Position numbers and translations under genes: made by a program. The notes under the pieces were generated by a model. The model did not search any database and was not told the DNA's origin. It saw nothing but the letters and a program-made list of their open reading frames with translations. A stretch of DNA of 64,000 nt from Elgaria multicarinata webbii (Eukaryota > Chordata > Lepidosauria > Squamata > Anguidae), in contig NC_086180.1 of the NCBI RefSeq assembly GCF_023053635.1, forward strand, positions 36,570,947-36,634,946. The letters run 5' to 3'. Below, one piece after another: positions 32,379 through 45,881 of the stretch. Each line of letters opens with the position of its first letter. The first letter of the stretch is position 1.

Positions 32379-32625
32379 AAAGTTGTACAGAGTGATTATG
32401 AAATTGCAGGTTTACAGCCATTGCTTATAAGCACGATCAAAACATATAAATTATTTTTCAAACTAGAAACAATATATTTTGTATTTGACTTCCATGAGCA
32501 TTTGTTTTACTGGACTTCTAAAAGGTTTCTCAGTATTGTATGTCTTGTTTAAGAATTTGTATTTGTCCAATACAGCAAGTACTAAATGTGTCAGCCTTGT
32601 GTTACCTTATATTAAAGTTTAATCA

Positions 32626-34660
32626 TGATTAAGTTCAGCCTAGTCTTATGAATGGGCTTCGACCGCAGCAGCATGAGCTTTTACTACTATTAGTTTTTCA
32701 TTACACTCAGTAGCTCTGCTTATCTCTTTCGTTCCTGCATTTGCACTAGCCACTACAAATACTAAAAAGACCCAAAATTTGCTACTCTGGAAATGAGGAA
32801 AGGCCCTGTCTGCAGTCTGGGCCTGCTAAAGCTGTAACTGAAATAGTGGTAGTGCATTAGCCCTGGAAGGAGTGGTGCAGGAGGGCCCACACGATCTTTT
32901 TAATGAGGGTTGGTTCTTAGCTTTCATATAAGTACACAGTACTTTGACACTTGTGACAGATCATCTCAAAAGTGCTTAAGTCCAGTCTGTTAGTTTCCTA
33001 CAATATACAGTATAATGCCAGCAAGGCTATGAGCATTTGCTATAAATATAGTAGCTGACAGCCTGAACACTACAACAGATCGTGAGTTTCCTTCTTCTTC
33101 CTGCCTTTCTCCTTCCCTCTTTTGATCCTGAGGACCAAACTACTCATTATGCAGGAAAAGATCCACGAATCAATCTCTTAATGGTTTTTTGTTTATTTAT
33201 TTTTACTGTGATGCAGCTGCGGGAGCTCTGTATGCAATGGGAGCTGCAGTAATGGGCTAGTGTGGAGACAACTTCCGTCTGTAGTGACTTTACAGGGCCT
33301 TGGAGAGTGTTTTTTCTCCCTGGCTTGCTACAGGAGATCCTTTAACTAAAGATGTCATGGGGTGCTTCCAGATGAGGATTTCATTATGCCATGAATTGCA
33401 CAGCCTCATTCACAGCGTTTTATTGGCGGGGGTGGTGGGCATGTTCCAGATAACATTTTCAGTTTGTAGCCATCTTGTGTTTTCCCACTGCTGCTTCCAT
33501 TTTTTTCTTTCCAGAAAAAAATTGGTTAAGAAATCTAAACTAAACTAAACTAAAAAACAGAATAGCTGCAAAATGTGTTATGGTTAGCAGTAGGAGCCCT
33601 CTGTCTGGAAACACCCACGGGCTGAACCTCAGATGTTATGCATGCAAAACGGAGTTATTGTTTTCCGCCTCTGCTAACAAGTTCTTAGCAAGTACTCTAG
33701 TTCTTGTAGCGGGTTTTCAAGAATGTTGGGTGTATACCTGTATTGAGGGGCACCTTTTTATGAAAAACTGAAAGCAAGGTGGGAGGAAGCTACCATTAGG
33801 AATAGCAGAAACATATAACTTTGCATTTCTTAACAACCCATTTCTGAGAACCTGTACTCAGAACTGAACTTCTTTGAACCATACATGGCAAACTTCTGTG
33901 CCTTTCTGCTGCTCCTAACGCCACTTCGACTTAGACTTTGTCCCCAGAAACAGCAGATGAGCTGGCAAACCTGCCTGTGGGCTGTACTATTTCAGGTTGG
34001 AACCTGTATTATTAAATACTACTGTCCAGCCTTCTCCAGCCTGGAGCCTTCTAGATCTGTTGGGACTACAACTCCCATCATTGAACCCATTGCATCATTG
34101 ACTCAGGATGATGGGAGCTGTAGCCCAAAACATCTGAACGGCACCGAGTTAGGGAAGGCTGCTCTAGGCTAACCTTCCTGATGTGCTAATTTATTGTTTG
34201 CAGGAAAGTGGGGTTTTTTCACGGGGAATGTTCCATCATGTGAGGCTTCACTAGTGAATTACAGAGAGAGCTTTTCTATTTCATCTGCTGTTAGTTCCAT
34301 GACGCTGTATTCTAATGGAAATTTCTTCTAGGAGCGAAGCTGTACATTAGAACAAAGATGGGTGAATGCATTTTGCTCACTAAACATTTACAAATGGCAG
34401 CTGCAAAGGGAAGGACAGATGTTCAGATATAGATGCACGCTTTTAGGGGGCAAATAGGAAATTGGGTAAGGGATTTTCTTTGAAAGAACAGTGTCAGGGG
34501 AAGCTTCATTCCTGCCTGCACTATGGTCCAAATCCTGTTCACCCATCCCCAGTGCAACTGCTATTTGTAAAGTTTAAAGCTGAGTGGAGATACTTTCATG
34601 CATCTCCATTGTAATGCAAAGTTTGGTTATAGGTGAATGTTCTTAGGGTTGTAGCCTAAG
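32626..34660. other. Intergenic, no gene seen
   Basis: It contains a gcttccagatgagg-type repeat (from 33365), also found at 46935 and 58975, and a palindromic MITE (34027-34161). A short AAACT tandem run is at 33536-33555. Confidence 0.45.
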
Positions 34661-34661
34661 A

Positions 34662-35130
34662 TGATTGGGCAGACAACACGGTGATTTAAATAGTTGACAG
34701 TTGGTAATTAAACCCACCGTGGGTTATGTTGCATGGAGGGAGTTTTTTAATGAACGGTTGTTTGTTTGGTCGAAATAACCAACGCAAATAACCAACCACT
34801 GGTTATCATGTTGTGTGGAGGGCACTATTGGTTATTTCCTTGGCCACTATTGATTGTTTTGTCAGCCACAAAGTCACAAGACAAGAGTGGTCAAAGCTCA
34901 GCTGCCGTTCTAGTCCAGCTGCCAGGACAGATTTTGACAGCAATGGCTGATGGGATACTAGCAGGAGGACTGAGGGGAGAGAGAGGGCGGGGGAATGAGT
35001 GAGTCAAATCAGCGTCAACTAATAATCAGCTCAATGCTGATCCACGGTTGGTTATTATCATGTATTGGGAGTAGCCCTAGATAAACAACTGTTGAGTTGA
35101 TTATTACCCCACCGTTTATATATGTAGACT
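34662..35130. repeat. Long palindromic MITE rich in GGTTATT motifs
   Basis: It starts gcagacaacacggtgattta and contains repeated GGTTATT/AATAACC arms, such as aataaccaaccactggttat (34787). It is related in its ends to the cagacaacatgctaa repeats at 15711 and 50630. Confidence 0.5.
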
Positions 35131-35216
35131 ATTCTAAGGACTGGGTTTGTTCATACGTCACTCAGATGCATACATTTTTGAAGTATTACATTGGTATCTC
35201 ATACTTTTCAGTGTGG

Positions 35217-35322
35217 TTAGGAACGGGAAGCCACTTCAGGCCTCTGTTCACACATCTGGTTGGCCACTAGACTAGATGGACCCTCGGTCTGATCCAGCAT
35301 GGTATTTCTTATGTTCTTAATG
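35217..35322 (-). repeat. Interspersed repeat, gatccagcatgg family
   Basis: Matches 26326-26512 in the phrases ggttggccactagactagat and ctgatccagcatgg. Confidence 0.6.
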
Positions 35323-35734
35323 ATACGGGTAACTGAAAATAATCTATTTTGTAAGTCACTGATATGACTAATTCACTAAAATTCATTTCAGGAACAAGCA
35401 AATCTCTGGGATTGGTAAAAGGTGATTCTGATTCCAGCAAACCTTTTCTTTATTTATGTATTCAAAATGCATGTGGAGCAGAAGATATAACTTGCAAAAG
35501 TCACACATTCTTGTAATGTTGGGATGTCCAGGTATGAGTGTACAGCACTTAACCTTGCAAAACTCTTGGGATTTGCTGCATGGATACGTTTGTATTTGTG
35601 TTGGGCTGTTCTGGGATTTCCAAATTAGGGTGAAGTTTGTGAAGAAGAAGGGTATGAGGTGATGCAGGAAACCCGCTGCATCTATATCACACTGGTTCAT
35701 GCACATAGCACAGGATTCTCCCTGGATCTTGTTT

Positions 35735-35975
35735 TGCCAAGGTTCGAGTATTCTGGATCAGGCCAAGCATCCATCTGGTCCAGCATTCTGTTCGCACAGT
35801 GGCAAACCAGCTGCCTGTGGGAAACCCACAAGTAGAACATGAGTGCAACAACACCCTCTCGCTCATGTTCCCAAGCAATTGGTGTATATAGGCATACCAC
35901 CTCTGATACTGGAGGTAGTATATAGCCATCAGGAGTAGTTGTTGATAGCCTTGATAGTATTATAGTAGAACCAGG
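35735..35975 (+). repeat. Interspersed repeat, gatccagcatgg family, opposite strand
   Basis: Contains ggatcaggccaagcatccat, ggtccagcattctgttcgca and atactggaggtagtatatag. It is the longest copy in the window. Confidence 0.65.
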
Positions 35976-35999
35976 GGGCTTACAGGGTGACCTGATTGG

Positions 36000-37850
36000 C
36001 AAGGCAATGACAGCATCTGAAATCCCCTTCAGGCTTTCCTGTTTCTTCTGAGCTTAGCTGCAACCCTCATAGTAGCAAATAGGGAAAGAGATATTTATGA
36101 GCTATTCCAGGTGTAATTCAAAGTATTTTGGGGTAGCCAGGTCTAGAATGGGCAATTAAGACCCATTAGCTTTACAAAAGGCCTGCTCCTAGTGGAGATG
36201 AAGATTTCCAGAAGCGTTTCATTGATATGAGTCAACATACCTGCTTGCATTTTAGGCTCTTCTTGGGGGAGCCACTATGGCGACCCTTCATGATGATGCA
36301 TGCATGTACTTCCAAATTTACCACTATACCACTAATGTGGAGAGAAGAGAGACCTATGCAAATTCAGTTTAGGTAGGGTATGTGTTTTATAAAGGTAACC
36401 CTGTGTACCAGATGAGTATATTTTATTCCCTTCCTGTATCTCCCTTAGCTTTGTATAGATCTGTTCTATGGGCTGATTCACAGATACATGTACCTAACTC
36501 TGATAGCTCATACTCCTGTTGAAAAGAATTGTGTTTGTTAAAATATGCATTGTAATTTATTAATTATCAAACAATTTTTGCATTTTTCTGAAAATAAAAA
36601 TGTTTTTTTAAAGAAGTGTTGTGTATGAGGTATTGCTGTGATGTGAAATAAAAGCTTTGATCAACTATGGTTGTTTTATACATGCTATTGCATGTCTGAA
36701 GCCACTCTAAGCATTTGCAGAGGTGTAGTCATAGGAACAATTGGGGAATGCTGGGAATTGTATGCCTCCCCACCCCCCATATAAACATACATAGGATTGC
36801 ATCTTAAATCAGGTTCTGTAGAACTGGAAAAACAGTGTGACATGACAGCCGTCATAGAGAATTATTACATATTCATCCCACCTTTCTTCCATATTGAAAC
36901 ACCAGGCAGTATACACAGGATTCACAAATGGCTTCCTATCCAGGCACTGACCAGATGGAGACTTGTCCAGCTTCAGCAAGGTGGCTGCATCAAAGGCTGA
37001 GATTGCTACCTGTCCATGTTATGGAGGCCAAAATCACTGTGTGGCCCATTCCCACGCTCTTAGAGTCCCTTCCAGAACGCCTCACAGTGGTTTTACTAAA
37101 AACTGGATCAATTGGAGCTTGAAATATTGTTTTGGAATATATATTTTTATTATTGGGTGAAATCCAATTTTGCACACGTGGACTTCTGCTGGTGCAACGG
37201 AGCTTTCCCTTTCACTCCTCCCCCTGTAGCCCTCTTGTCCCCCAAATCTGCCCAGTTTCCCCCAAATCTGAGCATCCTCAAACTTTCTGGAGCAGATTCT
37301 GCAGGGGAGACAGGGAATTGCCCCCCTCCCTGTTTCACTGATAGAAATCCATCTGCCAGTTGGATTTCATGTTTATTATTATTTTGCTGTTCTTTTTAGC
37401 CAGCAGATGGCAACCTACAATTCTGTTCTGTACTGCTGCCCTAAACATTAAGCGGAAGTCAGTTTGATTAAAACCAACAGGACTGTGTGCCACATGAAGG
37501 CTGTAGGGTCAGAGAGCTAATTTGCTCTGACAGAGAGCTAATTTGCTCTGACAGATCGTGTTTTTTAACACCTTTAGTAACCTAAAATAATCAGAATAGA
37601 AATATAATCACTGGATCACTGAGCAAAGAATCTGTAATTGCAAGGATCTTGCTTCAGGTTTTCTTGATAGCCATTTTGGATAGTTGCCAGAGTAAAGGCA
37701 AAGCTATTGTTTACACAGAAGTCATCTGTTGAATGTCAGGAGCAGGCTTTGATTGTCATACAGAAAGATCAGGTAGGAAATGCCTATGGGATTATTTCAT
37801 GGGTAACTACTATAGCATCCCAGGAGCTTTGCTGTGTAAGTCTATTGCAG
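36000..37850. other. Intergenic with repeat fragments
   Basis: It holds a partial MITE (36735-36806), a repeat with ccaggcactgaccagatgga (about 36860-37010), a block like the 31.7 and 61.9 kb MITEs (37155-37365) and an exact 21-bp tandem duplication (37510-37551). No exon is recognised. Confidence 0.45.
37510..37551. repeat. 21-bp exact tandem duplication
   Basis: cagagagctaatttgctctg plus a occurs twice without mismatch (37510-37530, 37531-37551). Confidence 0.95.
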
Positions 37851-37854
37851 CAAA

Positions 37855-37917
37855 ACCAATAGAGAATCTTGTGGCATCTTAAAGACTACTGAATTTATTT
37901 TGGCGTAAGCTTTCATG
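37855..37917 (-). repeat. Amniote interspersed repeat fragment
   Basis: Contains cttgtggcatcttaaagact and tttattttggcgtaagcttt, phrases of a repeat widespread in reptiles. It abuts the tRNA-Ala SINE. Confidence 0.5.
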
Positions 37918-38059
37918 GACTATATTGTTGACACTGACCAGCAATGGTTCTCCAGGGTTTCAGGCAGGAGGTTTTCCTAGCCTTCCTGGAAATGCCAGGA
38001 ATCGAACCTGGAATATTCTGCATGCAAAGCATGTGCTCTACCACTGAGCTACAGCCCCT
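37918..38059 (-). repeat. tRNA-Ala-derived SINE
   Basis: Minus-strand positions 38058 to 37988 read as a nearly complete tRNA: GCTGTAGCTCAGTGGTAGAG (A box), CTTTGCATGC (Ala TGC anticodon arm) and CAGGTTCGATTCCTGG (B box). The sequence continues into a SINE body with no normal tRNA end, so it is a SINE and probably not a tRNA gene. Confidence 0.75.
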
Positions 38060-41000
38060 CATGTTCTCCATGGCTGTGATTGTGTGGCAAATAATGGTTT
38101 TTGCTGATTACCTCATCTTGGATGTAGCCCAAGAGGCACTCTGTATACAAATCCAATCCAGGGTTGCAATATGGAAGGGTCCATGCAGTACTACTGAGAG
38201 GATACTTCTTGGGTACCAGTGCACTGTCCACAGCTGTGCTGGGAAGATGGTAGTTGTGTGTTGGTACACTGATTAGCATCATGGTGGAAGGTAATCCTTG
38301 AGTTGTAGATGGCAGAAAAAAAGCCTCTTGATTACTACAGAATTTTTTTATTTTATTATTTATTATATATAATACAATTTTATTTATTTATTACATATAA
38401 TACAATTGTATTATGTGTTTCGATTTGGTGGGCAGAAGAATGAGCCTCATGAAAGAACTGACTCTTCAGTGTGAAGCTGAATAAATTTACAATGTTGTTA
38501 AGCGAATTTGGGGTGGTGTTGTTCCTGTTATTACAAATTCTGTGTGAATAGGTTACTTGCCGCATCCTGGAGAATTTCTTCCAGATCTTAGTTCTTTCCA
38601 TGGGGTTCTCAGATCTGAGATTGCATTCATGATCTTTTTCTGTTTGTTGTGTAGGATGCTGTTGATTAAGTGATTAGGTAGTTTTTTGGACACTGTGTGG
38701 CACCATCTCTCGGCATAGGTTTCTCAACAGCCTGCTGTGGCCAATGGTTACTTGTATCTATCTGGTTATGATATGGATGGTGGTGTGGTTCAGGTGGGTT
38801 TTGGTCCAGGTGGGCTGAGGGTGAGGGAGATGCCCCAAAACTTGACGGGCAATTTCATAAATAGGGAGTCCACTCATGGAAAGTGCTTCTATCCAATTAG
38901 GGACAATCTCCTTTTCCCCTCAGCCCCCCCCTCCATTCCACTCCATTTTAGAGGGCCCCTGACCCTTTGAAGATGTTGTTTGGGGGTTGCCAAAGGGAGG
39001 AGGGGGCAGGAAGTTCATGTTTCACTAGACACTTTCTATGTGCATTTCTTTGTATCCAGTCCTATTGCCTGTGCTAAAGAGGAATTAACTAATTATATGA
39101 GAGCACATGATAGGAGGAGGGAGAAAACAAAACACATTTACATAAACCATTGTTTGTTGATTCTTGTTAACTCAAAAGGATTTTAAATTTCATCTGTGAT
39201 TTGTTGCTATTGGCATATGCAGAAATACTGGATTATCAGTTGGGATTTTTGTTTCCTTTTGGTAATCTGTGCTTCATTTTAAATAGCGTACATATCACCA
39301 TGAAAATTGGGTTACTTTAGAACTAATATGATAACAAAACATGCCTTCAATATTCTCTGCTTTCAGTTTCAAGTTAAATTAATATCTATACTAAATCAAT
39401 TTTGCAATATTTCTCCTGGCAACACGGATAATACAAACATTAATATAGTCATTTTGCTGGAGAGGAATGTTCAGATACTTAAATGCTATATTTGAGGAAC
39501 TAGAATTTCCACGAAGGTGAAGTGTAGGCTAGTTTTTGTTGTCTCAGTGGATTTCAAACCAAATTATGTCTTGGTTCATTTCGTACACCCTACTAGAAGC
39601 TCATATTTGGAATTTCCTCGTCATGTATGTTTCTTTTCTTTTGTTTTTTTGCAATGGAATGGAATTTAATCAGAAGAGAAAATGAGAAGATTTAGACCTG
39701 GTAACTGATGCATAGTGCAGGGAACTAATGAACTTTGGTCAGGAATGCACAAAGCCAACAAATTAGCACAGCAAAACAGCTTTACTTACAAAAACTGCAG
39801 TGGCCCATTTGAGATGCCACATTCCATTTTTACCAATTCATGGCTTGGAGATTTAGCGGGAGTATTTGCATTCCACCTTCCTCCCTGTCCTGGTTAGCAA
39901 TAGCTCTGGTTTACTATGACATCTGAGCCAGTTACCACGAATCATAGTTTGATCTCAAACTAGAAAATGAACCCCCAGTTTCAGTCTCTGATTTGAGAGC
40001 AAACTATGCTCAGCAGCAACTGTGCTTGGGTCAGTTCAGATGTCAAGCAAAACCATAGTTCTCATTAACCAGAAATATGAAGAGGAAATTCACTTAGGGA
40101 AGAAGAATGTGCAAGCGTGTAGCCCTAGTGTGTTCCAGATTGCCAAACCATGATATCGTTATCAGAGAGTGAAATGTCTGAACTGAGACATTGACATTAC
40201 CATATGTAGTGAACCAGTGTAGCATTTTCTATTGCACCAAATATAAGGGGGAAATAAGCTCAATATGAATAAGTGCTCAACCATACATTTTACTATAAAA
40301 CAATATTATATTAATTCACTGTATTCTCAAAATCAGGATTAGAAAAATCCCAGGTACTTATCTGATAACTTAGGCCAGCCTGGTGGCCTCTAGATGTTTT
40401 GGACAACTTCCACCATTCCCAACCTTTGGCTATGCTTGCTGGAGTTTATGTCCAAAACATCTGGAGGGCACCAGGTTGGAAAAGGCTGACTTAGAACACA
40501 ATCCTATGGTTGCGCTCTAGATAGCCAGAGGGCTCAGAGATCGGAGCCCTCCATCTATTGTTTGCCCTGCCGGCAAGAGGAAGGCAAGGTTGGAGGAATG
40601 ATGGAGGTGATTTCACCACCTTTCCTCCTCTTCCAAAAAAAAGAAAGAAGTCAGCTGGATGGGCCTTTGTGCCCAACTAATTCAGCAGTGGTGGTTAGGG
40701 TTGGGTGACAGAGAAGCTGTAGGATCCTGTGGATCCTAGCCTCACTTCTCCCTTCCTTCCCTACTGGAACTCCCCCTTTCCTCCCTCCCCTAGAACTTCT
40801 GAAGTTGCTGTTGTAACCTCAAAAGAGCAGCCACCACAGTGCTTTCCACAGCGGCTGTGAGGGGGTGGTGAAGGCATAAGCCCCGTGAGATCATAGGCAT
40901 GTCTATGGCCTTGGGAGGGGGAATCCGTTATACCCTGTGTTCCCTGGAATGTTCTCCCAGGTACCATAGGAGTTCTCTGTGCATGTCTACTCAAAGGTAA

Positions 41001-41100
41001 ATCTTGCACTCACTTACATGGGAAGTACATCCCATTGAACTGAATGCGGCTTACTTCTCATAAGTTTATATAGGATTGTGGCCTAAAACGTTAAAGATAG

Positions 41101-41150
<50 letters not shown>

Positions 41151-41860
41151 CTTTGATAGGGTGGTTCCTAAAAAAGAAAGGAAAAGGTGTTGCCTCATGA
41201 ATTTGGAAATACTATTTCCTTCCCAGATCTGTAATAAAGTTTACCAATTTTGTTTGCTTTTCTGCAGTAGAAAACTTTAATTAGTCTTTCTGATTTCAGT
41301 CTTTTGGTTAAAGATATTCAGGAGGGAAGGATCTGTAGTTTCGTACCCTTGCTAACCTTTTATTTTATTTGGTATTTCTGTTCATAACTATTTTATTAGT
41401 ACGTTTGAACATGTGCTCTGAAAAACATTCTTCACTGAATGTTTTTGGGAGTAGATAAAAAATAAACAGGCAATTTTGCAGCCTTCTGAAGCTTTATTTT
41501 TCCTTATTAAAGGAAGCCAGTTTCCCTTACTAACCTCAGAACAGGAGCTACACAGGGCTTCTATGTGACGTTCTCTCTGAAGTAAACAAACAAAAAGAAA
41601 ATTTGTCCAACTATACTTTTAAGAGGTACTTTAGCACAGTTTCTAATGCATATATTTACTGGCTAATGCTGTGCTTTAATTATATTTCATGCTATTTCTG
41701 AAGCACAGTACACCACTTTTACCTTGCACAAACACAGGGCTGCACAACCATGTAATTTTGGAAGTTGCATTTTGAGCAGTGCTCAAACATGGCAAGAGTT
41801 GGGCACCCCACTGGGGCTGGGTGGGTGGTGGGGTCTATATTGGATCCATACTGATGATCA
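38060..41860. other. Intergenic, no gene seen
   Basis: Features are an AT-rich run (38340-38410), a MITE (40373-40488), a cttacttctcataag palindrome repeat (40980-41085) and a (TA)n run. Small frames have no similarity I recognise. Confidence 0.4.
41103..41147. repeat. (AT)n microsatellite
   Basis: About 22 uninterrupted AT units. Confidence 0.95.
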
Positions 41861-41867
41861 GTGTAGT

Positions 41868-42098
41868 GTAGTGGCTAAAGTGTTGGACTGAGAGTCAGGA
41901 GATCCGGGTTCTACAACCCACTCAGCCATAGAAGCCTACTGAGTGACTCTGGGCCAATCACAGACAGCCCAACCTACCTCACAGGGTTGTTGTTGTGAGG
42001 ATAAAATGGAGAGGAAGAGGATTATGTATGCTGTCTTGGGTTCCTTGGGGGGAAAAGTCAGGATATAAATGTAATAATAAATATAAATAAATACATAA
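41868..42098 (+). repeat. tRNA-headed SINE, plus strand, full length
   Basis: It begins gtgtagtgtagtggctaaag (A box region), has a B box-like GGGTTCTACAACCC, then the central ggttgttgttgtgaggataa and a 3' end aggatataaatgtaataa with an A-rich tail. It is the best full copy of this SINE in the window. Confidence 0.85.
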
Positions 42099-42099
42099 A

Positions 42100-42841
42100 T
42101 TCCATTGAGATCACCATGAGTGATGTTAAAAAAATCGTCAAGGCAAAAGATAAATACATCCGTTGTAGTGTAAATCAGCTCTCAATTGTCCCAGTATGAG
42201 AAATTAAAACGGATGCCTTGGACATAATAAACAGTGCCATTACTCATTGCAAGCAATGGAAAATGCTTAGCAGTATTTTTATTTTATTTTTTTGGTTACG
42301 TCTAATAGGCCAACAGGAAATCACCTACTTGGGGGTGGGAGACATAGCGATGAGGTCAGATAAAACTGCTGGGCCAAATTACAGCTCATTTGTGCGATGT
42401 GTGTCTATGTGATCCTCCTGGCTCGTCACACTGTTTGCTCTCCTTCCCCCTGCCCAGAGATTTTAGGGTTGCCTTTGTTTGTTTCCTACGGAGGACAAAG
42501 TAATATAGTCCTGCGCGTTTTTGTAGAAATGTCTTATACTCATGCAGGGGCATTGCTTGGCACTTGAAAGATTTGGGCACCATGCCCAAGGGACACAAAC
42601 CTGTATAATGTTTGCATATGCTAATTTATATCTGGATATGCAAATTTAGAAATAAACACTAGAATTTATTTAAATGTCATAAAAGGCAAAGCCAGTCAAT
42701 TAATTTCTCATCTAAATCATGTCAGATAAAACTAATCCTTCGATTAATTTGTTCCCAACTCCAGATCATCCCAAATCAGTAGTTCCTTTACAATTACAAT
42801 TAATTTGCAACTTCTCGTTGTCCCTTCCCCCATTTCTCCTC

Positions 42842-42889
<48 letters not shown>

Positions 42890-45880
42890 CTCTCCATTCC
42901 CTCCTGGAAGAAAATTGCCCCCAGCTTATGGACACCCTTCTTCCCCAAAACCCCCTTCATCTTCTTCAAAGAATTAATTTCTATTATGGATTCTTCAGTG
43001 TTGGATTTCAAGGCTCTTTGTTCCAACTACTTGCCTATTAATTTAATCAACATTGATTGTCTTCATCAGATAGCAAGTTTCACAGTGCCTAAGGGTTGAG
43101 TTAAATGTGACAGTGAGAGATCTGATCAAAAATCTTCCTTGATTCAGTAGCCAAGCTGGGTTGGGGTGAATCCAGCTGAGGCCAAAGCACTGGGGAGTAT
43201 TTTTGAGAGTATTTTTTCTTCTGGAAAATGGCATACCACATCATCATAACCGGGGGGGGGGGTGTCGTGTTTCCTTACCATCGCTTCTCTACCCATGCAT
43301 TTGTCCCTCATTACTTCCTCTTTTGAAAGAGGAAGTAAACAACATGGCCCATTCAGTGGGCTGTTTCAGTCCTGCTGCTTCTCCTGCACACAGCAGGAGA
43401 TAGTAGCAACTTCCATCTTTAAAAATAAGTCAGACTTACTGGGTGTTTTTTCTGTGGTGTGAAGAAGGCTAGAAGGGGTGGGAAGCAGACGTTCTCATGG
43501 TGAGAGAGACCCTCGAAAATCCATGAGTGCCCAGTTGTGAGCGTGCAGTAAAACGCTTGTCTGATGGAACTCATAGAGAAAGGGTTAAAAATCTCTCCTG
43601 CTGCTGGTGTTCTGATTGGATTCCATCCCCACATATATGGCTGCTATTAAACTTTTTTTTTTTTTAAAGGAGGAGATCCAATCATCACTATCCTATCTTT
43701 CTTCCCCTAAGAGAAGACAATCATATTTTGCTGAACAACACATAGAAGGAATTCTTCCCTTAGTGCCATTTTACTGGTTCTGTCATTTTGAATTGCAAAC
43801 TGCTCACCATTGAGCAGGAAGTTATTCAATATTAAATATGCCTTTAAATATTTTCCCAGCTAAATTTTCACACATGTATAGATCTCCAGATGTTTTAGAG
43901 TTGAATTCCCAGCATTCCTCACCATTGACCATGCTGGCCAAGGCTTCCGGGAGTTGAAGTCCAAAACATCCAGAAAATTGCCTTGACCCCATCCCTGGGT
44001 GTGAACCATTGTTCTTGTCCACATGTGTTTGTAAAATTAACTGGGGAATAACCATTTAACAGGCCTAGCCAGAAAGGTGATTGTGAGATTTGTTAAGACG
44101 CAGACAGTGTATGAATAAAATAACATGATAACCTATTGGGTTAAAATGGAGTCAGAAAATCTATGCTGGATAAGTCTACTAATGACTTATTAGTCATGCT
44201 AGCTAAATTGAACTTCTGTGGAAGAGAACAGTGGGAATAGCTGTTGCTCCCCAGAACCGTTTGGCTGGCTACAGCATGCTGGGCGAAATGGATCTGCAGT
44301 CTGAGCCAACACAGTTCTTCTTGTCTTTTGAAGAATACTGTAGCAGTACAGTATGGTAATTGCTGCAGCACTGCTAAACAACTGAATGAACATGGCTACT
44401 ATGAAAACATTCATTTCAGTAAATCTACCTCTTATTTCAGAGCACTGTTCTGCTTTGATGAAACATATCTGGAAGTAGAACCAATTTCTGCTAAATAAGT
44501 GGAATTTGGCAGTACGTTTGATTGACATCTATTTTCCTGTGTCTCTTTAGCAGTTCCAGAACAGTGAGAAATTCAACAGGTGCTGCTTTCCTCATCAGTT
44601 CAATGATAGAAAGCTGTTCCACATTTGTTTCTTTTTTTTCCTCTGGTGTGCCTCTTTTCCTCCACGTTGGTGTCTTTTCTCTGCCAATATATAACCCCTT
44701 GTGTTTTGTTTTCTAGCTTACAGGTCAAATTCTGCTTGGAAAAATCAGCATTTTAGAGACAGATCCGATGCTTATGTTATCTTTGTTAGATATCTATTTG
44801 GGGGGATTAAATTGTTGTCTATTTAGCTGTAGAAATGCCATCATGAGCAAGGAAGCAATATGTTTTGCTGGAATGAATAGCCTCTTTTGAACCGTCTTAT
44901 TTTAAAAACACACTAAATTTATTTATTTATTTATTTATTTATTTATGAAGGATTAAGAAGCCTGGGAGAATGAAAAGGGTCAACAACCCTAGGCGTCGCA
45001 CAAGTCTTTGTGGGGAGGGCATTTCACACCTGGGGTACCACCACTGGAAAGGCTCTTTGACCCAGCTTACCAGCAGCCTGAACAAAATATTCTGGAAAGT
45101 GAGGAGTAAGAAACGGGAATCGTGTCCACACAGAGATGAAATACTAGTTAAGACACTTAACACATTTCTGGTGTAGCAGCTACTTTAAATGGCACCAGAG
45201 AACTCATTGGCTGAAGGCTGCAATCTCGCGCACACTTTCCAGAACTGAATTAGACTTCTGTGTAAATGGTTCTTATCAATGTGAGGTTGTTATGGGGAAC
45301 ATAGCTCTATATGAAGTAGTTGTATTGCATGGAACCAGAGCTTTCATTCCACTTACAGTTGAAGAAGGGCAGTGCCTCAGCAGCGCTATTGGGCTCTAGT
45401 CTGGAAAGGACCTGTTTATGCATTGCTTCTTCGTTTCTTCCATTTCTCATCCAAAATTAATTATGTTACTAAAACCCCTCTCTCTTCTTGTGCTTTTGGA
45501 AAGAGAGGTAGTTTCTCTCTTTCGCTCTCTTCCCTTGTGTATTCACCAGGCCTCTGCTTTAACCTCCTTTAGCCATTTAATTGCAGCCATACGGCTTCAT
45601 ATGAGCCATGCAGCTTCATTTCTGGATGAAGATATTAATTTGTTTGCTTTTTCACAATTATCAAGACAATAGGCTGGGTGTTATCCTCTGGAACCTTGGA
45701 GGCTTGACTGCTGCAAGAAACAAGTTTTGTGTGTGCTCAAAACAGAAACCGAGTGCCAAAACAGACAATACATTAATTGTGTGATTGTGTTTAATATGTC
45801 TGTTTTTCAAAAAGCAGCCACAAGGGGTAGAGATGGAAACAGGATTAGTACCACAGCATGCAGGGGAAGGGATTTAAACC
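42100..45880. other. Intergenic, no gene seen
   Basis: It contains a (CA)n run, a partial MITE (43883-43983), a (TTTA)n run at about 44916 and a minus-strand CR1-like fragment (44940-45180). The plus frames at 42719-43099 read through the CA repeat and are artefacts. Confidence 0.45.
42844..42887. repeat. (CA)n microsatellite
   Basis: About 22 uninterrupted CA units. Confidence 0.95.
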
Positions 45881-45881
45881 A

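Larger units (their letters stand above)
31537..32625 (+). other. BBS12: Presumed BBS12 3' UTR
   Basis: Candidate poly(A) signals are AATAAA at about 32160 and 32242, and ATTAAA near 32612. The true end is unknown. The stretch holds three palindromic MITEs: 31685-31960, 31971-32105 and 32254-32378. Confidence 0.4.

Noticed and set aside
37988-38058. tRNA-Ala gene
   Set aside because: The sequence continues into a SINE body and lacks a normal tRNA 3' end.
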